A stretch of DNA of 64,000 nt from Prorocentrum cordatum (GCA_963575745.1 CAUYUJ010002113.1:790001-854000); one strand, 5' to 3'. Numbered from the stretch's first letter, positions 39,405-50,673 are shown. Notes: a model not told the origin generated them from the sequence alone. Numbers and translations are program-made.

Positions 39405-40755
39405 TCAATCTACATGTTGGCAAGCGTGGACTCCAAGCAGTTTGTTTCTAGCAGTATTTGTTGCGCAACCTAGTTGGAGCAATCTATGTGGCGCAATCTA
39501 CGTGGTGCAATCGATGTTGTGCAGCACAAATTGTGCAAGCTATTTTGTGCAACAGTTGCTGTGCAATAGCTGTGGCGATTTCTATGTGGTGTGGTGCAGT
39601 ATTCGTGGTACAATGCATGTTCTGCTATCGCTGTTCACTCATATATGTGGTGCAAAAATTATATGTGGTGCGCTCTGTGTGGTGCGCAATCTACTTGGAG
39701 AAATCGATGCGGTGCAATCTACTCGGTGCAATTGAATTCTGTCCTCAATGATTTGTCAACTCCACTGCTCGCGCAATCATTCCGCCCACCCACAGGCAAA
39801 CCGTTTTGCAAAACCCATGCGCGTGACCTCGCGTATCGCTGCGGCCGCGCTACCGCGCGCAGGCTCGCGCGCAGGGCGGGCAGCTAATCTGGCGGGACTG
39901 ACGCGGCCGCGGAGGCGCTGACCGCTGGGGACTTCCCAGCGCGTCCCGCAGGCCGCGCTGACGCGCGGGATTTCAGAGCGCGTAGGACGCACGGGAGGGC
40001 GTAGTATAATGGCGACGTCGACGACGGTGGGCGCGATGATGATAGTAATGATGCTGGCGACGATGGCGACGGCAAGGCCGCTGACGTCGCCGATGCTGAT
40101 CATGCCGATGACGATGATGGTGTCCACGCGTCGGCGATGAAAGTTTTGGATGGACTTCGAAATGCGCGCGCGGCCGACGGGCGCGAGAGGCCACCGCGGC
40201 ACTACTGGACAGGGATCGGTACCACCCAACAGGTGCGCAAAGACGGTCAAGTAATTTCGACATGCCCGCGTGAGACTCTTTTCGCCGCACGTCACGAAAA
40301 TTGTGAACAACCGATGATCTTGATGGGAAATTCGCAAAACGCGCAACTCTGACGAATGTTGAACAACGTTGGTGATTTTTGTTCCATAAGTGCTCATCTT
40401 GAAATCCGCGTGGGGCTGGCTGCATGTCAAGAACTCCGGCATGCGCGCGCGAAGGGCCCACGCAATCGCATTTGGTGACAACGGTGACACGTATATGGTT
40501 TGCATGGAGACACGCGCACGAGCGAGCGCAGACTTTTTTGAAAGAAAACATGTTACAACATTTCTGGTAGTTGATGCGTGTTCGGGAAACTCGATCACAA
40601 AACCCTTGCGAAACCTACTGCTGTTGAACGATACCTCCGGCATGCACGCGCGAAGGCGTTCCCATGGACTTTGTCCTATCTGCTGCCACGGTCCTGGACA
40701 CGGGTGATTTGCGAGAAACGACCGCGCGCATAGTATCACTTGACAAAATGGGGCG
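39405..40755 (-). repeat. DR1, copy 4 (reverse orientation)
   Basis: Reverse complement of the 0-2.9 kb copies: GTGCAATC minisatellite (39470-39730), TTGTCAACTCCACT block, CpG-rich blocks, the TTTTGGATGGACTTCG block at about 40141 and AGTATCACTTGACAAAATGG at the end. Confidence 0.75.
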
Positions 40756-41950
40756 GGGGGGGGTGATGAGGGCCTGACTGGGATGCCACGATAAAATTCA
40801 AAGTGAAGGACGGGGCAGAACCACATGCAAAGTGCACCATCCCAATGGGTAGCGACCAGCAGTGGGGGGGGGGGGGGCGAGGTCCTGATCACTTCCTAAG
40901 AAGAGAAGATAATTGTACAAACTCGTACTCCATAGTGTATTGCCAACTCCTCCTCAAAGCTACTGCCCTCGCGATCGCCGCACTCACCCGCCCGCGACTT
41001 TTTTTGAACAACTAATGCGACGGCGATAGCGATGACAACTCGGCGCCGGCTGGCGCATCGCTGCGGCCGCGCTAGCGCGCGCAGGGTCGCGCGCAGGACG
41101 GGCAGCTAATCTGACGGGACCGACGCGGCCGCGGAGGCGCTGACCGCTGGGGACTTCTCAACGCGTCCCGCAGGCCGCGCTGACGCGCGGGATTTCAAAG
41201 CGCGTAGGACGCACGGGCGAGCGCAGTATAATGGCGACGTCGACGACGGTGGGCGCGATGATGATAATGACGATGCTGTTGACGATGGCGACGGCAAGGC
41301 CGCTGACGTCGTCGATGACGATGATTGTGTCCACGCGTCGGCGGTGAAACTTTTGGATGGACTTCGACATGCGGGCGCGACCGACGGGCGCGAGAGGCCA
41401 CCGCGGCACTCCTGGACAGAGACTGGTGCCCTGCAGCATGTGCGCAAAGGCGATCAGAGGATTTCGACATGCGCGCGAGAAGCTCGCTTCGAAATATTTC
41501 ATGAACCTGGTGAACAACCGATGGTTTTGATGAACGCAAACTGTTGTTTAGACGCACGTTGCAAAACCACTGGTGTTTGTATATGTGCTCGGGCACTCGA
41601 TCTTGAGATCCGCGCCGGGTCCGCGTCGTTTCAAACATCCCGGCATGTGCGCGCGAGAGGCCCGCGCAGTCGCATGTGATGGAACCTGTAAATGATTATG
41701 GTTCTCATGGGGCATACGCACGAGCGCGCGCAAAATTGTTTGAAAGACAGCATGTTGCAAAGTTTCTGGCGTTTTGTGTAAGCTCGGGGACCTCGTTGTT
41801 TAAAACCTTTGCGGAACCTGTTTTTATAAAACAATGACTCACACATGCGCGCCACGGCGCACGCGTGTGGACCTTGTACCTTCTGATGCCAAGGGTTTGC
41901 GGGCACTGATGAATTGTGATAAACGCGTGCGCGCATAGTACCACTATACA
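40756..41950 (-). repeat. DR1, copy 5 (reverse orientation)
   Basis: Tandem to copy 4. Carries the GGCAGAACCACATGCAAAGT block also seen at 45332, a 15-base G-run at 40863-40877 and TTTTGGATGGACTTCGACAT at 41349. Confidence 0.75.
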
Positions 41951-42064
41951 GGGATGACTGGAATTGCGCGGGTTAAATTACGCTACCGAGGAACCCCACA
42001 TACTTAATTTAAAGCTTCTGTGTTTGCATTTCATTATCATCCATGCGCAATCCTGCGCAATCCT

Positions 42065-43180
42065 GCGTTATCATCCATAGCGGCCCAGCTGAGAGACCCC
42101 CCTTTGCGCACCCCCTATGGTGTCGAGAAAGTGCCACGCCTGCTAGGCTTTGCGACAATGTCGTGGATAGCGGCCGAGCTGAGAGACCACCCCCTGCGCA
42201 CCCCCTATGGTGTCGAGAAAATGCCACGCCTGCTAGGCTTTGCGACAGTGTCGTAGATAGCGGCCGAGTTGAGAGACCACCCCCTGCGCACCCCCTATGG
42301 TGTCGAGAAAATGCCACGCCTGCTAGGCTTTGCGACAGTGTCGTGGATAGCGGCCGAGCTGAGAGACCACCCCCTGCGCACCCCCTATGGTGTCGAGAAG
42401 GTGCCACGCCTGCCAGGCTTTGCGACACTGTCGTGGATAGTGGCCGAACTGAGAGAACACCCCCTGCGCTCCCCCTATGGTGTCGAGAAAATGCCACGCC
42501 TGCTAGGCTTTGCGACAGTGTCGTGGATAGCGGCCGAACTGAGAGAACACCCCCTCCGCACCCCCTATGGTGTCGAGAAAGTGACACGCCTGCTAGTCTT
42601 TGCGACAGTGTCGTGGATAGCGGCCGAGCTGAGAGACCACCCCTGCGGTGGTGTGCCACGCCTGCTAGGCTTTGCGACAGTGTCGTGGATAGCGGCCGAG
42701 CTGAGAGACCACCCCCTGCGCACCCCCTGTGGTGTCGAGAAAGTGCCACGCCTGCTAGGCTTTGCGCCAGTGTCGTGGATAGCGGCCGAGCTGAGAGACC
42801 ACCCCCTGCGCACCCCGTATGGTGTCGAGAAAGTGCCACGCCTGCTAGGGTTTGCGCCAGTGTCGTGGATAGCGGCCGAGCTGAGAGACCACCCCCTGCC
42901 CACCCCCTTTGGTGTCGAGAGAGTGCCATGCCTGCTAGGCTTTGCGACAGTGTCGTGGATAGCGGCCGAGCTGAGAGACCACCCCCTGCGCACCCCCTAT
43001 GGTGTCGAGAAAATGCCACGCCTGCTAGGCTTTGCGACAGTGTCGTGGATAGTGGCCGATCTGAGAGACCACCCCCTGCGCTCCCCCTTATGGTGTCGAG
43101 AACGTGCCACGCCTGCTAGGCTTTGCGACAATGTCGTGGATGGCGGCCGAGCTGGGAGACCACCCCCTGCGCACCCCCTA
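42065..43180 (+). repeat. SAT-B 90-bp satellite, first part
   Basis: About 12.5 units of 90 bp starting TGTCGAGAAAGTGCCACGCC and ending CGCACCCCCTATGG, highly similar. One unit at 42640 lacks about 30 bp. Split by the TA transposon at 43181. Frames stay open because 90 is a multiple of three. Confidence 0.95.
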
Positions 43181-44123
43181 ACCTCATGCCCGTGAGAATA
43201 AACACTAGGGGATAATAAAGTTCGGGGTTCAGGGAGAGATAATACAAGTAGCCCAGCAGACCTCAGCATAATCTCGAAGTAACAGATGATCAAGAGGAGA
43301 CCAAGCCGAGCACGTATTGAGACATCCTTGGCGTTTAGTTTTCATAGAAATATCCTCAACAATGGCTTATCTCTCATGAAAATTGTTTTTTGTAAGTGCT
43401 CGTGTAGGGTAGCTCATGTGCCTCATTTTCCATGGATAGTCAAACCCAGGGGTAAAACAGTTCAGGCGAGCGTGGGGACAGAGAGAAATATAAAAGAAGA
43501 AGAATACAGTAGAAGAATAATAAGAAAGAAGAAGAAGATGAGAATAAAAAGAGGACGAAGAAAAGAAACATCCAAAGTTCCAAATCTACCAAGTTTAATT
43601 TACAAACGCTTTATGAAACTTGATTTGTGTAAGTGCTCGTGTAGGGTAGGTAGCTCATGTGCTTCATTTTCCATGGATAATCAACCCCAGGGATAAAACA
43701 GTTCAGGCGAGCGTGAGGACAGATAGAAATATAAAAGAAGAAGAGGAAAGTAGAATAATAATAAGAATAGAAGAAGAAGAGAAGAAGAAGAAGAAGAGAA
43801 GAAGAACGGAACAATGGAAAGTTCCAAATCTATCAAGTTTAATTTACAGACGCTTTATGAAAATTGTTTTTTTTTTTAAGTGCTCATGTAGGGTAGCTCA
43901 TGTGCTCCCCTTTCCATGGATAATCAACCCCAGGGATAAAAAAAGTTCAGGCGCGCGCGGGGATAGCAACATCGCTTGATGTTGCTATCTCAGCATAGCG
44001 TTTCGAGGTGATAATGAAGTTCGGCCTCAGCGCTCGCCGCCCAATGTGAATTTTGTATAGGGCGACGATAATCAACTCTAAATACTGAAGGGGGGGGTCC
44101 CTTTATTATCATCGGCGTGCGGT
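43181..44123 (+). mobile_element. TA-flanked transposon, copy 2 (943 bp), inserted in SAT-B
   Basis: Same ends as 29799-30635, with TA at 43179-43180 and 44124-44125. Three internal repeats (starting near 43390, 43626 and 43874) instead of two. A central segment present in copy 1 (30385-30470) is missing here. The insertion point is the TA of CCCTATGG, the same motif hit in SAT-A. Confidence 0.88.
43286..43696 (+). CDS. Basic 136-codon frame inside the TA transposon
   Basis: Starts MIKRRPSRARIETSLAFSFH. Counterpart of 29904-30251, with the CKCSC motif occurring twice because it runs into the second internal repeat. Function unknown, may be incidental. Confidence 0.25.
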   Translation: MIKRRPSRARIETSLAFSFHRNILNNGLSLMKIVFCKCSCRVAHVPHFPWIVKPRGKTVQASVGTERNIKEEEYSRRIIRKKKKMRIKRGRRKETSKVPNLPSLIYKRFMKLDLCKCSCRVGSSCASFSMDNQPQG

Positions 44124-44125
44124 TA

Positions 44126-45045
44126 TAGTGTCAAGAAAGTGCCACGCCTGCTAAGCTTTGCGCCAGTGTCGTGGATTGCGGCCGAGCTGAAAGACCACCC
44201 CCTGCGCACCCCCTTATGGTGTCGAGAAACTGCCACGTCTGCTAGGCTTTGCGACAGTGTCGTGGATAGCGGCCGAGCTGAGAGACCACCCCCTGCGCAC
44301 CCCCTATGGTGTCGAGAAAGTGCCACGCCTGCTAGGCTTTGCGACAGTGTCGTGGATAGCGGCCGAGCTGAGAGACCACCCCCTGCGCACCCCCTTATGG
44401 TGTCGAGGAAGTGCCACGCCTGCTAGGTTTTGCGCCAGTGTCGTGGATAGCGGCCGAGCTGAGAGACCACCCCCTGCGCACCCCCTGTGGTGTCGAGAAA
44501 GTGCCACGCCTGCTAGGCTTTGCGCCAGTGTCGTGGATAGCGGCCGAGCTGAGAGACCACCCCCTGCGCACCCCCTGTGGTGTCGAGAAAGTGCCACGCC
44601 TGCTAGGCTTTGCGCCAGTGTCGTGGATAGCGGCCGAGCTGAGAGACCACCCCCTGCCCACCCCCTTTGGTGTCGAGAAAGTGCCACGCCTGCTAGGCTT
44701 TGCGCCAGTGTCGTGGATAGCGGCCGAGCTGAGAGACCACCCCCTGCGCACCCCCTGTGGTGTCGAGAAAGTGCCACGCCTGCTAGGCTTTGCGCCAGTG
44801 TCGTGGATAGCGGCCGAGCTGAGAGACCACCCCCTGCGCACCCCTGTGGTGTCGAGAAAGTGCCACGCCTGCTAGGCTTTGCGCCAGTGTCGTGGATAGC
44901 GGCCGAGCTGAGAGACCACCCCCTGCCCACCCCCTTTGGTGTCGAGAGTGCCATGCCTGCTAGGCTTTGCGCCAGTGTCGTGGATAGCGGCCGAGCTGAG
45001 AGACCAACCCCGGCCCCCCCCCCTGTGGTGTCGAGAAAGTGCCAC
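44126..45045 (+). repeat. SAT-B 90-bp satellite, second part
   Basis: About ten units continuing the array interrupted at 43180. Units here more often have GCGCCAGTG instead of GCGACAGTG, so the two halves have partly separate histories. Confidence 0.95.
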
Positions 45046-45047
45046 GA

Positions 45048-45172
45048 GCTGTGCTGTGCTGTGCTGAGCTGAGCCGTGCTGGGCTGTGCTGAGCTGTGCT
45101 GAGCTGAGCCGAGCTGTGCTGTGCTGAGCTGAGCTGAGCTGTGCTGAGCTGAATTGAACTGAGCTGAGCAGA
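45048..45172 (+). repeat. Pentamer array (GAGCT/GTGCT)n
   Basis: About 25 five-base units GAGCT, GTGCT and GAGCC. Superficially like vertebrate immunoglobulin switch repeats, but only by sequence. Confidence 0.9.
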
Positions 45173-45289
45173 GCAGTGTTGTGACGAGGGGGGGAAGAGT
45201 GAAGTGTGTGTGTGTGAGTGAGGGGAGGAAGAAAGAGAGAGGAGGGGAGGTGTGAGGAGACGCGGGTGCGGCGCGGCAGGGAAGAAAAC

Positions 45290-45930
45290 CATAACCCCAC
45301 GAAGCATGTGGGGAAATATAAATTGGATGGCGGGGCAGAACCATATGCAAAGTGCACCATCCATCCCAATGGGTAGCGACCAACATTGCGGGAGGGCGGG
45401 CTCCTGATCACTTCTGAGGAAGCACAACTAACTGGTACTCATGAGTGAATTGTCAACTCCACTGCCCGTGCGATCGTCGCACTCACCCGCCCGCAACTTG
45501 TTCTGCAAAACCAATGCGGCGGCGATTGCGATGTCTGCTCGACGCTGGCTGGCGCATCGATGCGGCCGCGCTAGCGCGCGCAGGCTCGCGCGCAGAGCTG
45601 GCAGCTAGTCTGGCGGGATCGACGCAGCCGCGAAGGCGCTGACCGCCGGGACTTCCCAGTGTGTTTCGCAGGCCGCGCTGACTCGCGGGCACTGCAATGC
45701 GAATCGGTGACACTTGCGGGCGCGGCATCATGGCGTCGCTGGCAGCTGCAGACACGATGGCAATGGCGATGGCGACAACAAAGCCACTGGCTGCGCCGAT
45801 GCGGTTCAAGCCAGCAGAAATACTGCTGACGCCCGCGTGTCGGTGACGCGGGTTTTAAAAGGCATCCGACATGCGCGCGCGGTCGACGGGTGCAACTGGC
45901 CCGCATAGTCCTTTTTGACCAGCATCGTGC
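45290..45930 (-). repeat. DR1, copy 6, first part (reverse orientation)
   Basis: GGCAGAACCATATGCAAAGT, GCGGCCGCGCTAGCGCGCGC and the GCATCCGACATGCGCGCGC block in DR1 order, broken at about 45930 by the SAT-A composite and resuming at 47339. Confidence 0.75.
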
Positions 45931-47338
45931 CCCCCCCCAAAAAATTAGCCTGACGAAAGACCCAACCATACGTAATTGTGAATACCGCATTTGTGGATAT
46001 ATTCTTCGGTGGCGCCCCCGGGCCACGAAACGAGTGAGGGGTGTGCCGAAATGGGGGGGTGGAACCGCATGCGAGCGCAGCCACTGGGGCGCTCGGTGGA
46101 GCTCCCTATGGAGCCACGAAACGTGTGAGGGGTGTGCCAGAATGGGGGGTGGAACCGCATGCGGGCGCAGCCACTGGGGCCTTCGGTGGAGCTCCCTATG
46201 GGGCCACGAAACGTGTGAGGGGTATGCCAGAATGGGGGGTGGAACCGCATGCGGGCGCAGCCACTGGGGCCTTCGGTGGAGCTCCCTATGGGGCCACGAA
46301 ACGTGTGAGGGGTGTGCCAGAATGGGGGGTGGAACCGCATGCGGGCGCAGCCACTGGGGCCTTCGGTGGAGCTCCCTATGGGGCCACGAAACGTGTGAGG
46401 GGTGTGCCAGAATGGGGGGTGGAACCGCATGCGGGCGCAGCCACTGGGGCCTTCGGTGGAGCTCCCTATGGGGCCACGAAACGTGTGAGGGGTGTGCCAG
46501 AATGGGGGGTGGAACCGCATGCGGGCGCAGCCACTGGGGCCTTCGGTGGAGCTCCCTATGGGGCCACGAAACGTGTGAGGGGTGTGCCAGAATGGGGGGT
46601 GGAACCGCATGCGGGCGCAGCCACTGGGGCCTTCGGTGGAGCTCCCTATGGGGCCACGAAACGTGTGAGGGGTGTGCCAGAATGGGGGGTGGAACCGCAT
46701 GCGGGCGCAGCCACTGGGGCCTTCGGTGGAGCTCCCTATGGGGCCACGAAACGTGTGAGGGGTGTGCCAGAATGGGGGGTGGAACCGCATGCGGGCGCAG
46801 CCACTGGGGCCTTCGGTGGAGCTCCCTATGGGGCCACGAAACGTGTGAGGGGTGTGCCAGAATGGGGGTGGAACCGCATGCGGGCGCAGCCACTGGGGCC
46901 TTCGGTGGAGCTCCCTATGGGGCCACGAAACGTGTGAGGGGTGTGCCAGAATGGGGGGTGGAACCGCATGCGGGCGCAGCCACTGGGGCCTTCGGTGGAG
47001 CTCCCTATGGGGCCACGAAACGTGTGAGGGGTGTGCCAGAATGGGGGGTGGAACCGCATGCGGGCGCAGCCACTGGGGCCTTCGGTGGAGCTCCCTATGG
47101 GGCCACGAACGTGTGAGGGGTGTGCCAGAATGGGGGGTGGAACCGCATGCCGGCGCAGCCACTGGGGCCTTCGGTGGAGCTCCCTATGGGGCCACGAAAC
47201 GTGTGAGGGGTGTGCCAGAATGGGTGTGGGAGGGGGAGGAGGGGGGAGGAAGGGGAGGAGGAGGAGAGGAGGAGGAGAACGCGGGGCGACGTCTCTTCAA
47301 AACGAGGACCCAACACCACAGGATGGTTGGGAAAAAAA
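45931..47338 (-). mobile_element. SAT-A composite 2: tail, homogeneous 90-bp array, leader
   Basis: Read on the minus strand: leader CCCAACCATCCTGTGGTGTT then GGGTCCTCG, a CTCC tract, about 13 units of 90 bp, then a tail with CGGTATTCACAATTACGTAT. The units at 46111-46830 are almost identical, unlike the diverged copies at 29, 61.7 and 63 kb. The composite splits DR1 copy 6, which shows the leader-array-tail block behaves as one insertion. Confidence 0.8.
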
Positions 47339-47470
47339 ACACGCGCGCAAAGGCGTTTGAATGAAATCGACATGCGCGCGCGACAACCGCTTGGCCGCTG
47401 TTCTTGCAAGGGCGCGCGCAAAGTTTCTCTTGAAATGCACGTAGCAACACAACTGTTGTGCCGGGCCCGC
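47339..47470 (-). repeat. DR1, copy 6, second part
   Basis: GCGCGCAAAGGCGTTTGAAT and ATCGACATGCGCGCGCGAC match the DR1 segment following the breakpoint at 45930. Confidence 0.65.
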
Positions 47471-47619
47471 TGGAGCGTTCGACCAACCATACGTTATGGG
47501 AGGAGCTTCTGTGATAGCCAGGCCCGCTGTTGCACTCGAGCACCCACACGTTATGGGAGGGGTCAGTGGAGAAGGCTGGGCCGGCTGTGGCGCTCGAGCT
47601 TCTGACCTTGACACTTTGC

Positions 47620-47925
47620 TTGTCTTCGTCCTCCTCGTCCTCCCTCCTCTTCCAACTCTTCTTCCTTCTCCTACTCGTCCTCCTCCACCTCCCTCCTCCC
47701 GTCTTCTCCCCCGTCCTGCCTCCTCCCTCCGCCTCCCTCCTTCCTCCCCCTCCTCCTGCCCCTCCCCCTTCTCCTCCCCCTCCTTTTCCTCCTCCTCCTC
47801 TTCCGTCCTCCCTCGTCCTCCCTCATTTGTCCTCCTACATTCCCCCCCACCTCCGTCCCAGTCTCTCCTCCTCCCCCCTCCCCTTGCCTCATCCCTCCTC
47901 CCCTCTCTGCGTCCTAGGAGAAACC
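47620..47925 (+). repeat. Pyrimidine-rich tract
   Basis: CTCCTCC and CCTCCCTCC words for about 300 bp. Confidence 0.85.
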
Positions 47926-47929
47926 TTCC

Positions 47930-48445
47930 CCTGAATAATCATAGCAGTGGTCTGCGAAGCCACAGCTTCGTGGATCGCCTGATGCCTCACTACAACGCCC
48001 CGTGGATCTAACTTCCTGTGGGTCCCAGAGATTATATACATATGCTGAACTCACTCCAACACAATAGATTGATCCATTGGTTTTCACACGGGAACTTGAA
48101 TCCGCGCAACACAGACACATGATCCACGAAACTATTATACACACCCAGAAAGGGATCCAATTGGATCCATTAGTGTTGTCATATTCTCACCCAAAGAGGA
48201 GAAACGTTCGGCCTGGGGATGTAGCCCCATTTGACGAGGGTGAGACGGGGTAGATATCGGTTTGGCTGGGATGACGTGAAGCCATATTGAAAATGAGCGA
48301 TCGGGTAACATCGTGTCACTTGCACCATTCCTGGGGGGAAGCGGCTACACCAGGGGGAGGGGCGGTATTGCCTTCTTCCCTTTTTAGAAAGAACATACAC
48401 GCGGTGCCAATCCATGGCCCAGTTCGTTCGAACAGAAGGTCTTCC
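47930..48445. other. Unique sequence with a 16-bp palindrome
   Basis: GGATCCAATTGGATCC at about 48150 is a perfect palindrome. Part of a 343-codon minus frame (48179-49210) whose last 90 codons (CYPIAHFQYGFTSSQPNRYL near the end) look protein-like, while its first two thirds lie in repeats. Confidence 0.4.
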
Positions 48446-48449
48446 AACT

Positions 48450-48842
48450 CCTAGTGCAAGCACCCGTTGGGCAGTCTGCATGGAAAGCCAACGCAGCATA
48501 ACGCAGGGCAAGGCAGCAAACTGCAAAGTATTGGGCGCCCGAGTTATCCGGGGTAACTCGGGTCCGGGGTAACTCGGGTTTGGATTCCCGAAAAAGGAAC
48601 CCGAGTTAGCCCTGCCCCGAGCTACCCCTGATGATTCGGGGCTCTGGACGCCCGAGTTATCCGGGGTAGCTCGGGTCCGGGATAACTCGGGTTCGGATTC
48701 CCGAAAAAACGAACCCGAGTTAACCCTGACCCGAGTTACCCCTGATGATTCGGGGCTCTGACCTAGTGCAAGCACCCGTTGGGCAGTCTGCATGAAAAGC
48801 AAACGCAGCATAACGCAGGGCAAGGCAGCACACTGCGAAGCA
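48450..48842 (+). repeat. Direct repeats flanking a duplicated palindromic unit
   Basis: The 80-bp block starting CCTAGTGCAAGCACCCGTTG occurs at 48450 and 48762. Between them a unit of about 112 bp (GCCCGAGTTATCCGGGGTA...) occurs twice, each rich in inverted ACCCGAGTTA/TAACTCGGGT pairs. Confidence 0.85.
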
Positions 48843-49474
48843 ACGCACGGCCGCGACGAGACGGCGACGGGGCGGCGACGGCGGCACCACAGCCGCCAGG
48901 CCGCCAGCCGGGCCCCACACGGCGGGCGGCGACGCGCTGGGCCGGCGACGGGGCGGCGACGGCGAGCGCGGAGCCGCGAGGCCACCCCGCCCGGGCCCAG
49001 AGCGCGGGCGGCGACGAAGGCAGCCACGGGGCGGGGACGCCGAGCACGAGGCCGCCAGACCGACGCTCGGGGCCAGGTCCTGAGAAGAGCGGCGACCACC
49101 CTCACAGTCGGGACGTTGACCCAAGGAACCCGAAATAAGGAACGGGGTCCCTTTTCCCCATCAGTGAAAGCTCGATGTCCCGTCGAAAACCCAAGGAAAA
49201 CCTGAGGCAAGCTGTGAACAAATCAAGGAGCACGGAGCCCCTCCCCAACGAAAGGGTTCCTTCTTCAGCGCCCCGACTGTAAGTCTGTGGATGCCACGAC
49301 AGTGGACACCCTAACAGTCCGATCATTGACTTTAACACGAGTTCAAAATGCCGGAAACATGTCCTAAGCATGTGTTGAACATGGTTTGTCTTTACATGGT
49401 TCGAACAGGTGTTTTACACGTTTTAGACATCTGGGAATTACTTGGCAACGTGGCTCCCCTCCATTGATCGTCCT

Positions 49475-49640
49475 GACTACCTACCAGACCACCCCAACCC
49501 AACCCGAAGACCCCAATTTCGGGTTGGTGGGGGTACGGGTTCCACATGTGTTTTTTCAGTGTTCCCCGACTGCCCCGAACTGGAAATGGAGGACAAATTG
49601 AGGCCTTCGGGTTGGGTTGGGGTGGTTTGGTGGGTGGTGA
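49475..49640. mobile_element. MITE with about 45-bp terminal inverted repeats
   Basis: GACCACCCCAACCCAACCCG near 49488 pairs with CGGGTTGGGTTGGGGTGGTT near 49608. CGTCCT is repeated at 49469-49474 and 49641-49646, a possible 5-6 bp target duplication. Confidence 0.8.
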
Positions 49641-49821
49641 CGTCCTCCAAAACCCTCCGTGCAACCACTGCTTGAGGGGATCGGGAGCAGCACGCCGACG
49701 GGCCCCCGACGGCGGAGCGTCGCCGACGCTGCCGCGAACCGCCGGGGGAAGCCCGAGGGCACCGAGACCCGCCGCTCCCAAGGGGCCTCTCCCGGGGGCG
49801 CCCTCCGGCCACAGCCTCGAT

Positions 49822-50012
49822 CGGGAGCGGCCAAGCGGGGGGTGTCCAAGAGGGGGGGGTGCAAATCATGACCGGCGGCATGTGCGCGGCCCAGCGGGGG
49901 GGCCAGGGACGTAATGAAACAAGAAGAGGCGCCATGAAATCTGGGAAATATCATGGCCCACGCCATGATATCCCCCCCCCCCTAGTCATCACCCCCCTCT
50001 TTTCCGCCCCCG
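49822..50012 (+). repeat. Dispersed repeat L, copy 2
   Basis: Near-identical to 11595-11797 including the AATCATGACCGGCGGCATGT block and the ATCATGGC/GCCATGAT palindrome. Confidence 0.8.
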
Positions 50013-50289
50013 ACTCGAGGCGACGAGGGCCCTCCATAGGACGGGCAGCGGCAGCGGAGTGCGGTGCTGGATGCTCCAGCACCGAGGAAGTACACCCTGC
50101 GAAATGCTTCAGAAATCATGGGTTAAGAAATTCGTAGTCTCAGAACTGGAGTAAAAACCCAACATGTCTATCAAAATCTTGGGATTTACATTGAAACGTT
50201 AAGAATAATCGAGACTCTGGCCGAAAACTTAGGTTTTCTTAAGCATCGCCTAGGTTGTGTGCCGACGAGTCCAGCGAGGTTGGACCGCT

Positions 50290-50665
50290 CGGGGGGGGGG
50301 GCGTCCAGCAGGAGGGGGGGGGGTCCAAGAGGAGGGGGCTGGCAGGTCATGGCTCCAGGCGTGTGCGCGGCCGAGGGAGGGCAAAGGGGACGCACTGATC
50401 GAGCAGGGGGTCGACTACATGATGTACCCCCATACTGATGTAGAACATGTGGACAGCTCGTAGATCTACAGATCAATCTTCGCGTTTTTTTTTCCTAGTC
50501 TCGACTGGAAAATCAATTCTTGGGTAAGGCAATTGTGTAGTCGATCCCCTACTCGAATTGAAAGAAGAACAACAAGGAGAAGAAGAGAGGGCCAGGACAG
50601 TCGGGGAGATAGTCATGGCCCCGGCCATGATGTCCGCTCCCCCCCTTTTCGGCTTCTCACGTTTG
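50290..50665 (+). repeat. Dispersed repeat L, copy 3 (interrupted)
   Basis: GGCAGGTCATGGCTCCAGGC to 50398 and CATGGCCCCGGCCATGATGT near 50622 correspond to the left and right parts of L, separated by the element at 50399-50556. Confidence 0.65.
50399..50556. mobile_element. MITE inserted in repeat L, 158 bp
   Basis: TCGAGCAGGGGGTCGACTAC at the left end and the inverse of TCGAGTAGGGGATCGACTAC at the right. ACTGA (50394-50398) and ATTGA (50557-50561) flank it, a near-match for a 5-bp duplication. The other L copies have no such insertion. Confidence 0.75.
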
Positions 50666-50673
50666 AGAAACCC

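Noticed and set aside
42009-43119. Frames of 300-358 codons over SAT-B
   Set aside because: Same reason: 90-bp tandem units, a multiple of three, open on both strands.
45048-45172. Immunoglobulin class-switch region
   Set aside because: Resemblance is limited to a pentamer; nothing else suggests an animal genome.
45890-47162. Frames of about 400 codons on both strands over SAT-A
   Set aside because: A 90-bp unit without stops keeps frames open in every copy. The sequence is a satellite.
46021-47222. CRISPR-like array
   Set aside because: Units are contiguous 90-bp repeats with no unique spacers, and there are no cas genes.
48538-48760. CRISPR-like palindromic repeats
   Set aside because: Only two units, no spacer diversity, eukaryotic context.
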